Positions 1-5,612 of a stretch of DNA of 7,543 nt are shown piece by piece (position 1 is the first letter of the stretch; every line of letters starts with the position of its first letter). The stretch comes from a bacterium (GTDB lineage Bacteria; Bacillota; Clostridia; Oscillospirales; Acutalibacteraceae). A program made the translations under genes and the position numbers. The notes below the pieces were generated by a model. That model was not told where the DNA came from and made no database searches. It worked only from the letters and a program-made list of their open reading frames with translations. The DNA lies in the NCBI GenBank assembly GCA_020626545.1, contig JAHKZS010000245.1:1-7543 (forward strand), given 5' to 3'.

Positions 1-1
1 A

Positions 2-94
2 ATAAAAGGTTTTACAATAAAAGGCTATAAAGGCACAGCCGCCGAAAAGTACGCTAAGAAGAATAAGTTTAAGTTTGTTGCGTTAAATAAGTGA
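2..94 (+). CDS. C-terminal fragment of a BspA-like leucine-rich-repeat protein (5' end outside window)
   Basis: An open frame enters from the left edge and ends at TGA 92-94, giving 30 residues. It contains the tail motif GYKGTAAEKYAKKNKFKFV, which closely resembles the last residues of the next gene (GYKNTEAEKWAKKYGCKFV, 1096-1152). From family knowledge, this Gly-Tyr-Lys...Ala-Glu-Lys-(Tyr/Trp)-Ala-Lys-Lys tail commonly closes BspA/LRR_5-type surface proteins of Ruminococcus-like clostridia. Just before it a pentapeptide is repeated in degenerate form (IKGFT, IKGYK), matching a 9-base direct repeat at 1-9 and 16-24. The protein is probably secreted, but its N terminus and full domain make-up cannot be seen. 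No convincing terminator follows it, so it may be co-transcribed with the lipoprotein gene at 200. Confidence 0.75.
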   Translation: MKGFTIKGYKGTAAEKYAKKNKFKFVALNK

Positions 95-199
95 TTTTAT
101 GACGCTGCTATAGTGAAAGAGAAAACTTTATATAATTTTTTCAAAAACAGGTATAAGAATTTAAGTTTTATACGTCTATATTAGTAGGAGATTTTTAAA

Positions 200-1159
200 A
201 TGAAAAAATCTATAACGTTATTACTTGCAATATGTATCTTAATTACTTCATTAGCTTTAGTCTTATTAAGTGGCTGTAACACATTTGCAAACAACGCAAC
301 TAAACAGAACGTAACAGAGTCAAATATAACGCAAACAATTACCACTTCAAGCAAATCTAAAACTAAAAGTAAAAAACAAACAATACGCGTAAAAGATAAG
401 GCTTTAGTTAAATCGTATTATAATAATAAAATAAATTATAAAGATATTCCATATTACGGATACGAAGATTCTATTTCGCTAAAGAATAAAATTGGAGAAA
501 AAGCGCGAGAATTTTATAAGCTTAATTCACGAAAAGTTAAAGATTATATTATCACAGATTATAAAGACGGAATATGTATAAATAAATATTGCGGAGATAT
601 AAAGAACGGCTTTATTAAAATTCCCGAAGAATTAGACGGGAAAAAGGTGGTAAAGCTTGGTTCGTTTTTAAATGAGAAAGGAAAAGCGGTCGGAGTTTTT
701 TCTTCGGTTAAAGGCGAATTTAATGTAGAACTGCCGAAAAGCGTAAAAGAAATCTCTAAACAAGCTACACAAAGCGAATACAATTATCCGGTGCAAGCTA
801 ATGATTATTACGTTGAGTACGGACAAATTAACGACTTTGTAGTGAGTAAAGAAAACCCGTACTATATGTCACAAAACGGAGCTTTATATAGTAAAAACCA
901 AAAGTGGCTGTTGTTTCTTCATAAATCCGCAGAGTCAGTTTATTTTATGGATAAAACATTTAAGATCTCTGATAAAACGGAATATACTGCTGAATTTGTT
1001 ATAAATACACATAAAACTGCTTTTGGAAAAAATATAAAAATAATTAATGCTTATTATGACGCGGAAGATGTTACCAATTTTATCGTGAAAGGATATAAAA
1101 ACACCGAGGCTGAAAAATGGGCAAAAAAATACGGGTGCAAATTTGTACATTTAGGTTAA
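200..1159 (+). CDS. BspA/LRR_5-like lipoprotein, 319 residues
   Basis: Predicted surface lipoprotein of unknown role. Residues 1-25 form a lipoprotein signal: MKK, a long hydrophobic run, then lipobox L-S-G-C with lipidated Cys26. Residues 30-62 are a Ser/Thr/Asn/Lys-rich low-complexity stretch, probably a wall-spanning linker. The rest carries degenerate LRR_5-like elements: IPEELDGKKVVKLGSF (141-156), VELPKSVKEI (176-185) and a VSKENPYYMSQNGALYS block (215-231), the form usually seen as 'NPxYxSxDGVLY' in BspA-like proteins. It ends in the GYK...AEKWAKK tail (298-310). The start is supported by AGGAG at 186-190, nine bases upstream. The stop lies 22 bases before the next lipoprotein gene, which has the same block order, so the two are tandem paralogues and probably one transcript. 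The gene is AT-rich. BspA-like proteins are often linked to adhesion or surface binding; that role is inference only. Confidence 0.8.
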   Translation: MKKSITLLLAICILITSLALVLLSGCNTFANNATKQNVTESNITQTITTSSKSKTKSKKQTIRVKDKALVKSYYNNKINYKDIPYYGYEDSISLKNKIGEKAREFYKLNSRKVKDYIITDYKDGICINKYCGDIKNGFIKIPEELDGKKVVKLGSFLNEKGKAVGVFSSVKGEFNVELPKSVKEISKQATQSEYNYPVQANDYYVEYGQINDFVVSKENPYYMSQNGALYSKNQKWLLFLHKSAESVYFMDKTFKISDKTEYTAEFVINTHKTAFGKNIKIINAYYDAEDVTNFIVKGYKNTEAEKWAKKYGCKFVHLG

Positions 1160-1181
1160 TGAATAAAATGGGGGTGATAGA

Positions 1182-1778
1182 ATGAAAAAATCACTGGCTG
1201 TATTCTTAGTAATATTAGGTATAATACTCTTCTCGGGGTGTGATAAAAACATAGAGTCTTATTTAAGCGCGGATAGTAAAATTAATAATAAAAATGTTCC
1301 TTATTTTTATTATGAAATAGTAGGAGAAGAAACTGAATGGTATGATAACAATAATGTTATTAAAATGAAAGAAAGCTATAAATATGATGAAAAACACAGT
1401 TTGTATTATAGAGATTATTTAAACGGCGTTGAAATAGTAAAATATAATGCGGCGAGTAAAGACGCAATAATTCCCTCAAAAATAAGAGGTAAAGATGTTA
1501 TTAAGGTTTATGGATATATTGATAAGGAATATATGTTAGATGATCTAGACTATAGTTTAAGATCTTGTTTTGATGCTGATTTCAGATACGAAACAATATA
1601 TATACCTGCCACAGTAAAAGAAATAGTAAAAGGAACTTTTGATATTGAAACTTTAGAAAGAATAGAGGTCGATAAGAACAATCCATACTATTCTTCAAAG
1701 GACGGTGTTTTGTATGATAAATCAGGTAAAATTAAACTCTGCGTTCCGCCCAATCATCATAGCAAAAATAAAGATTGA
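1182..1778 (+). CDS. Short BspA/LRR_5-like lipoprotein, 198 residues, C-terminally reduced
   Basis: Paralogue of the preceding gene. The signal peptide MKKSLAVFLVILGIILFSGC ends in lipobox F-S-G-C with Cys20 as the lipidation site. Block order matches the neighbour: KNVPYFYYE (37-45) against KDIPYYGYE, IIPSKIRGKDVIKV (96-109) against IPEELDGKKVVKL, IYIPATVKEI (139-148) against VELPKSVKEI, and VDKNNPYYSSKDGVLYD (163-179) against VSKENPYYMSQNGALYS. It then stops after the Asn-rich CVPPNHHSKNKD tail, so it lacks about 80 residues present in the longer paralogue, including the GYK tail. The start has a very strong ribosome site, GGGGGTGAT at 1170-1178. The TGA stop (1776-1778) lies inside the -35 hexamer of the next promoter. 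It may be a natural short form or a gene whose end was replaced when the toxin-antitoxin module arrived. Function unknown. Confidence 0.75.
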   Translation: MKKSLAVFLVILGIILFSGCDKNIESYLSADSKINNKNVPYFYYEIVGEETEWYDNNNVIKMKESYKYDEKHSLYYRDYLNGVEIVKYNAASKDAIIPSKIRGKDVIKVYGYIDKEYMLDDLDYSLRSCFDADFRYETIYIPATVKEIVKGTFDIETLERIEVDKNNPYYSSKDGVLYDKSGKIKLCVPPNHHSKNKD

Positions 1779-1802
1779 CAAAATAAAAAAAGCCGCTATA
1801 AT
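1775..1802 (+). promoter_or_regulatory. Consensus sigma-A promoter of the phd-doc module
   Basis: TTGACA at 1775-1780 and TATAAT at 1797-1802 both match the sigma-A consensus perfectly, with a 16-base spacer. Transcription would start near 1809, leaving a leader of about 36 bases before the antitoxin ATG. The -35 hexamer overlaps the stop codon of the upstream lipoprotein gene. A perfect promoter fits a module that is kept in check by its own repressor. Confidence 0.8.
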
Positions 1803-1805
1803 AAA

Positions 1806-1827
1806 TATAGGATATATTCATACTATA
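1806..1827. promoter_or_regulatory. Candidate operator palindrome for Phd autoregulation
   Basis: A 22-base imperfect inverted repeat lies just downstream of the -10 box and across the predicted start of transcription. Outer arms TATAG (1806-1810) and CTATA (1823-1827) pair perfectly, and 8 of 11 positions pair overall. Phd-type antitoxins bind palindromes at this location, usually with toxin-dependent cooperativity. AT-rich DNA makes weak palindromes common, so the assignment is inference from position and context. Confidence 0.45.
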
Positions 1828-1844
1828 AATTAAGTGGTGATATT

Positions 1845-2090
1845 ATGTTAATTAATTCAGATACTATATTTTCAATGACTCAGGCTAATCAGAATTTTTC
1901 ACAGGTAGCGCGTTGTGTGGATTCTAACGGAGAAGCTGTTGTATTTAAAAATAATAAGCCCAAATATCTTATTATGGATATAGACAGTAACGAAACGCTG
2001 TTGAATCTAACGGACGATGAAAAAATCGACATAGTTGCAAAGCGTATTCTTAAAAAGTACCTCGGCGCGTTTAAGGAGCTTGCGAAATGA
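1845..2090 (+). CDS. phd: Phd/YefM-family antitoxin, 81 residues
   Basis: Antitoxin and probable autorepressor of the toxin gene that follows. The N-terminal part (about residues 5-47) has the Phd/YefM fold signature: polar start, MTQANQNFSQVAR helix (11-23), then the strand pair EAVVFKNNKPKYLIMDID (30-47), as in the family's 'AVVFKNNKPxYxIM' core that dimerises and binds DNA. The C-terminal part (about 50-81, TLLNLTDDEKIDIVAKRILKK) is a charged helical segment expected to wrap the toxin. Length fits the family, usually 70-90 residues. The start has a ribosome site GTGGTGA (1834-1840) four bases upstream. Its TGA overlaps the toxin ATG (ATGA, 2087-2090), giving translational coupling, which normally keeps antitoxin made before toxin. 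It sits under a consensus promoter with a palindrome at the start site. Confidence 0.88.
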   Translation: MLINSDTIFSMTQANQNFSQVARCVDSNGEAVVFKNNKPKYLIMDIDSNETLLNLTDDEKIDIVAKRILKKYLGAFKELAK

Positions 2091-2470
2091 TAAAATTCAG
2101 TATTGAAAAAGTTAAGCTCTTGCACCAGCTTATGTCTGAAGCAACAGGAGGAAGTGTTGGATTAAGAGACGAAGGATTGCTCGATTCAGCTTTAGAAAGC
2201 GCTTTTTCTACATTTGACGGCATAGAGCTATATCCTTCAAAGGAAGAAAAAGCGGCTAAAATATGCCATTCGCTTGTATCCAATCACGCTTTTGTGGACG
2301 GAAATAAACGTATAGGTGTATATGTAATGCTCAGTTTTCTCGAGATTAACGGAATTAGAATAGAAGCCGATAACGATGACGTAATAAATCTCGGATTGTC
2401 TGTTGCCGATGGAAGTATGAAATATGAAGATATTTTAGCTTGGATAAAAAAACACAAAATCTCAATATAG
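2087..2470 (+). CDS. doc: Doc-family (Fic fold) toxin, death-on-curing type, 127 residues
   Basis: Toxin of a type II toxin-antitoxin pair. Residues 67-75, HAFVDGNKR, form the Doc variant of the Fic active-site loop (H-x-F-x-D-[AG]-N-K-R), with His67, Asp71, Asn73, Lys74 and Arg75 all present, so the enzyme looks intact. P1 Doc, the type member, is a kinase that phosphorylates elongation factor EF-Tu and halts translation; canonical Fic enzymes with HPFxxGNGR use ATP for AMPylation instead. The Lys in place of Gly here supports the Doc activity. The N-terminal segment GGSVGLRDEGLLDSAL (21-36) is the usual Doc/Fic lead-in, and 127 residues is the normal Doc length. The gene overlaps phd by four bases and is followed by a strong terminator, making a self-contained two-gene unit. 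The target in this host is inferred from the family only. Confidence 0.9.
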   Translation: MIKFSIEKVKLLHQLMSEATGGSVGLRDEGLLDSALESAFSTFDGIELYPSKEEKAAKICHSLVSNHAFVDGNKRIGVYVMLSFLEINGIRIEADNDDVINLGLSVADGSMKYEDILAWIKKHKISI

Positions 2471-2486
2471 ATTTCTATACCCTAAT

Positions 2487-2520
2487 GCGAAAAAGGTCGA
2501 ATTATTCGGCCTTTTTTCGC
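2487..2520 (+). terminator. Intrinsic terminator of the phd-doc operon
   Basis: The left arm (2487-2501, GCGAAAAAGGTCGAA) pairs with the right arm (2505-2520, TTCGGCCTTTTTTCGC) around a three-base loop TTA, with one G-U wobble and one bulged base. The GC core GGTCGAA/TTCGGCC is followed by a run of six T, as in a Rho-independent terminator. It starts 16 bases after the toxin stop. The A-run on the left side means it could also work on the minus strand. Confidence 0.88.
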
Positions 2521-2623
2521 GTTTAATACTAAGCGGCGATAAAAAGCTTTAAATGGATGTAAAAGAGTTTATTGGTACTTAGTTTAGCATAGACATAACA
2601 TTAAATATGACCACAAAAAAATG

Positions 2624-2652
2624 TTGAGAATTTATTAAGGCTGTGTTATAAT
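2624..2652 (+). promoter_or_regulatory. Extended -10 sigma-A promoter of the activase operon
   Basis: TTGAGA (2624-2629, five of six consensus bases) and TATAAT (2647-2652, perfect) are separated by 17 bases, with a TG at 2644-2645 giving an extended -10 element. Start of transcription is expected near 2659. Between the doc terminator and this promoter (2521-2623) I see no gene, hairpin or RNA feature. Confidence 0.8.
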
Positions 2653-2655
2653 AAA

Positions 2656-2679
2656 TTAAATATGGAATTCTATAGTTAA
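2656..2679. promoter_or_regulatory. Candidate operator: 24-base imperfect palindrome at the activase operon start site
   Basis: The half sites TTAA-x-TAT-x-GAA and TTC-x-ATA-x-TTAA pair at 10 of 12 positions, centred on GAATTC (2665-2670). It covers the expected transcription start and sits just before the ribosome site. Its position would let a dimeric repressor block the promoter. The binding protein is not encoded in the window as far as I can see. Confidence 0.5.
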
Positions 2680-2681
2680 AC

Positions 2682-2686
2682 GGAGG
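2682..2686 (+). promoter_or_regulatory. Ribosome binding site fixing the start of the activase gene
   Basis: GGAGG, seven bases before ATG 2694, is a full Shine-Dalgarno match. The protein begins MKLGLDIGSTT, which is the normal beginning of an ASKHA ATPase domain, so no upstream start is needed. Confidence 0.85.
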
Positions 2687-2693
2687 GTGTCGG

Positions 2694-5603
2694 ATGAAAC
2701 TCGGTCTTGATATTGGTTCTACAACCATTAAGTGCGTGGTTCTTGATGACGACAACAACTTAATATATAGTACATACCAGCGCCACTATTCTCAGATTAC
2801 CGAGAAAATCGGCGAGATTTTATCGCTTGTACGAAAAGAAGTCGACGGCGTTGAAAACGCGACGGTCGCTATGTCGGGAAGCGCGGGTATGGGCGTTGCC
2901 GAAAGCTGCGGTATAGACTTTGTTCAGGAAGTTTACGCTACACGCGTTGCCGCTAATACTTTTATCCCGGGCACAGACGTTGTAATCGAGCTCGGCGGAG
3001 AGGACGCTAAAATTCTTTTCCTCTCGGGCGGACTTGAGGTTAGAATGAACGGAACCTGCGCGGGCGGTACAGGCGCGTTTATCGACCAGATGGCAACTCT
3101 GCTTAACGTACCCCTAGAGGATATGGACGAGCTCGCTAAGCAGTACGAAAAGACCTATACTATCGCTTCGCGCTGCGGAGTTTTCGCTAAAACCGATATC
3201 CAGCCGCTTCTTAACCAGGGCGCGCGTAAGGCTGATATAGCCGAAAGTATCTTTAACGCTGTAGTTTCCCAGACGGTCGCGGGTCTCGCTCAGGGCCGTG
3301 AGATTGAGGGACAGGTTGTATATCTCGGCGGGCCGCTTACCTTTATGAGCGAGCTTAGAAACTGCTTCGATAAAACTCTTAAAACCGAGGGTATCTGCCC
3401 CGAAAATTCGCTATATTACGTTGCGTGCGGAGCGGCTCTCTGCTCCAAGAAAACGATTGATTTCGACGAAGTTATAAAGAGCGTAGAGCATTATACAGGC
3501 ACCGGCAATTTCGCGTTTAATCCTCCGCTTTTCGAGAGCGAGGAAGATTATAATAAATTTATCGAGCGTCACAACAAGGCGTATGTCGAAACAAAAGAGC
3601 TTAAAGGCTATAAGGGCAAGGCTTATATCGGTATGGACTCGGGCTCGACTACAGTTAAAGCTGTCGTATTATCCGAGGACTGCGAGCTTTTATACTCCGA
3701 GTATATGGCATCAAAGGGCAACCCTGTTGAGCTTATTAAGGGTTTTTTGGAGAAGGTTTACGAGATTAATCCCGATTTGGATATCGCTTCGTCGGCTGTT
3801 ACGGGCTACGGCGAGGATATTATCAAAAACGCCTTTTCGGTCGATTACGGCATAGTTGAAACTATCGCTCACTTCACCGCCGCTAAGCATTTTATGCCTG
3901 ACGTACAGTTTGTTATCGACATCGGCGGTCAGGATATTAAGTGCTTTAAAATTCATAACGGAACGATTGATAACCTGTTCTTGAATGAGGCTTGCTCCTC
4001 GGGCTGCGGAAGCTTTTTACAGACCTTCGCGAACGCTCTCGGTTATTCTATCGAGGATTTCGCGAACAAGGGTATTTACGCTAAGCATCCCGTAGACCTC
4101 GGCTCTCGTTGTACGGTATTTATGAACAGCTCCGTAAAACAGGCTCAAAAGGACGGCGCTACTATCGAGGATATTTCCGCGGGACTTTCGCTGTCGGTAG
4201 TTAAAAACGCGTTATATAAGGTTATCAGAGCCGCTTCTCCCGATGAACTCGGGCGACGCGTAGTAGTACAGGGCGGTACTTTCCTCAACAACGCCGTACT
4301 CAGAGCGTTTGAGCAGGAGATGGGCGTAGAGGTAGTTAGAAGTAATATCGCGGGACTTATGGGCGCTTACGGCGCGGCGCTTTATTCTATGCAGAAAGTT
4401 CAGAATAAAGAGAATCCCAAGTCAACTATCGCCGATATTGATTACCTCAAAAACTTCGTACACGAAATTAAGGTTACTAACTGCGGACTTTGTAATAACA
4501 ACTGCCGTCTTACAGTAAATACATTCTCGGGCGGTAAGAAGTTTATCGCGGGCAACCGTTGCGAGCGTCCGATTACCAAAAAAGCTCCGAATAACGACAG
4601 AAATATTTTCGCGTATAAACTCGAATTATTATCTCAGTATAAGCCCCGGGAGGGCAGGAGAGGTACTATAGGTATTCCTATGGGACTTAATATGTACGAG
4701 CTGTTGCCGTTCTGGTGGAGATTCTTTACCGAGCTCGGCTTTAAGGTAGTACATTCCCCGTATTCTAACCGTAAGATTTATCAGAAAGGCCAGCAGACTA
4801 TCCCGAGTGATACCGTCTGCTTCCCCGCTAAGCTTATGCACGGTCACGTCCAGTGGCTTTTAGATCAGGGAATCGAAAATATCTTCTACCCCTGTATGTC
4901 GTATAACTTCGACGAGGGTATGAGCGATAATAACTACAACTGCCCCGTAGTCGCTTATTATCCCGAGGTAATTAAAAATAATATGAAGGGTATCAGGGAT
5001 ATTAACTTCATAATGCCCTATCTCGGAATACATCGTCCGAAAGACTTTCCGAAGAAAGCGTACGAGAACTTATCCCGCTACTTCCCGAGTCTTACCGCGG
5101 GCGAGGTTAAATCCGCCGCTAAAGCCGCTTATAAGGAGTACGAGGACTATTTCTCAAGACTTCGTATCAGAGGCGACGAGATTATTAACGAAGCGGAACA
5201 GAACGGTCGTGAGATTATCGTGCTCGCGGGACGTCCGTATCATATCGACCCCGAAATCAACCACGGCATAGACAAGCTTATCGCGGGCTTTAACGTAAGC
5301 GTCGTGAGCGAGGATGTCGTAAGCGCGAGAGCGCCGCAGTTCAACACGGCGGTTCTTAACCAGTGGACTTATCATTCAAGACTCTACGCCGCGGCGAATT
5401 ATATCTCTAAGCGCGACGATATGCAGCTCGTTCAGCTCGTTTCGTTCGGTTGCGGAGTTGACGCTATTACTACAGATGAGGTAAGAGAAATCCTCGAACG
5501 CAATAAGAAGATTTATACCCAAATTAAGATAGATGAAATCACAAACTTAGGCGCGGTTAAAATTCGTATAAGAAGTCTTTTATCCGCGATAGAGAAAGAA
5601 TAA
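2694..5603 (+). CDS. Tandem-ASKHA acyl-CoA dehydratase activase-like protein with DUF2229-like region (COG3580-like), 969 residues
   Basis: Relative of HgdC/BcrAD activases, which use ATP to drive an electron at very low potential from a [4Fe-4S] cluster to a partner reductase. ASKHA domain 1 (about 1-255) has phosphate loop DIGSTTIK (6-13), ELGGEDAK (99-106), cluster Cys122 in CAGGTG, Cys161 in SRCGVFAKTD, and adenosine loop VVYLGGPL (208-215). ASKHA domain 2 (about 309-568) repeats this: DSGSTTVK (315-322), DIGGQDIK (409-416), Cys434 and Cys438 in CSSGCGS, Cys473 in SRCTVF, VVVQGGTF (523-530). HgdC is a homodimer sharing one cluster through two Cys per subunit; here the fused repeat could supply all of them. 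Residues 595-625 hold CGLCNNNC and GNRCE (Cys597, 600, 604, 623), a probable extra cluster. About 655-965 is the DUF2229-like part with Cys709, 734, 750 and the SFGCGVDA motif (Cys920). Nine bases separate it from its partner gene. Substrate unknown. Confidence 0.87.
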   Translation: MKLGLDIGSTTIKCVVLDDDNNLIYSTYQRHYSQITEKIGEILSLVRKEVDGVENATVAMSGSAGMGVAESCGIDFVQEVYATRVAANTFIPGTDVVIELGGEDAKILFLSGGLEVRMNGTCAGGTGAFIDQMATLLNVPLEDMDELAKQYEKTYTIASRCGVFAKTDIQPLLNQGARKADIAESIFNAVVSQTVAGLAQGREIEGQVVYLGGPLTFMSELRNCFDKTLKTEGICPENSLYYVACGAALCSKKTIDFDEVIKSVEHYTGTGNFAFNPPLFESEEDYNKFIERHNKAYVETKELKGYKGKAYIGMDSGSTTVKAVVLSEDCELLYSEYMASKGNPVELIKGFLEKVYEINPDLDIASSAVTGYGEDIIKNAFSVDYGIVETIAHFTAAKHFMPDVQFVIDIGGQDIKCFKIHNGTIDNLFLNEACSSGCGSFLQTFANALGYSIEDFANKGIYAKHPVDLGSRCTVFMNSSVKQAQKDGATIEDISAGLSLSVVKNALYKVIRAASPDELGRRVVVQGGTFLNNAVLRAFEQEMGVEVVRSNIAGLMGAYGAALYSMQKVQNKENPKSTIADIDYLKNFVHEIKVTNCGLCNNNCRLTVNTFSGGKKFIAGNRCERPITKKAPNNDRNIFAYKLELLSQYKPREGRRGTIGIPMGLNMYELLPFWWRFFTELGFKVVHSPYSNRKIYQKGQQTIPSDTVCFPAKLMHGHVQWLLDQGIENIFYPCMSYNFDEGMSDNNYNCPVVAYYPEVIKNNMKGIRDINFIMPYLGIHRPKDFPKKAYENLSRYFPSLTAGEVKSAAKAAYKEYEDYFSRLRIRGDEIINEAEQNGREIIVLAGRPYHIDPEINHGIDKLIAGFNVSVVSEDVVSARAPQFNTAVLNQWTYHSRLYAAANYISKRDDMQLVQLVSFGCGVDAITTDEVREILERNKKIYTQIKIDEITNLGAVKIRIRSLLSAIEKE

Positions 5604-5607
5604 GGGA
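5602..5607 (+). promoter_or_regulatory. Ribosome binding site overlapping the upstream stop codon
   Basis: AAGGGA shares two bases with the TAA of the 969-residue gene and lies five bases before ATG 5613. It supports a real, translationally coupled start for the 421-residue protein rather than an accidental split of a single gene. Confidence 0.65.
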
Positions 5608-5612
5608 TTTTT

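Noticed and set aside
131..136. TATAAT upstream of the first lipoprotein gene, as a promoter
   Set aside because: No recognisable -35 hexamer lies 15-19 bases upstream, and TATAAT is common by chance in such AT-rich DNA. It may still work, but the sequence does not support calling it.
559..783. Minus-strand open frames opposite the lipoprotein gene
   Set aside because: They lie antisense to a clear coding region, lack ribosome sites and have no recognisable protein features.
2527..2583. ACTAAG (2527-2532) and CTTAGT (2578-2583) as a regulatory hairpin or small RNA in the gap after doc
   Set aside because: Only six pairs with a loop of about 45 bases and no supporting inner stem or terminator.
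2521..2623. Remnant of the missing lipoprotein 3' end after the toxin module
   Set aside because: All three forward frames are interrupted within a few codons and none resembles the LRR block or the GYK tail.
3583..3855. 90-residue + strand frame inside the activase gene
   Set aside because: It is a shifted-frame shadow of the well-supported ASKHA domain 2 coding sequence, with no ribosome site or recognisable motifs.
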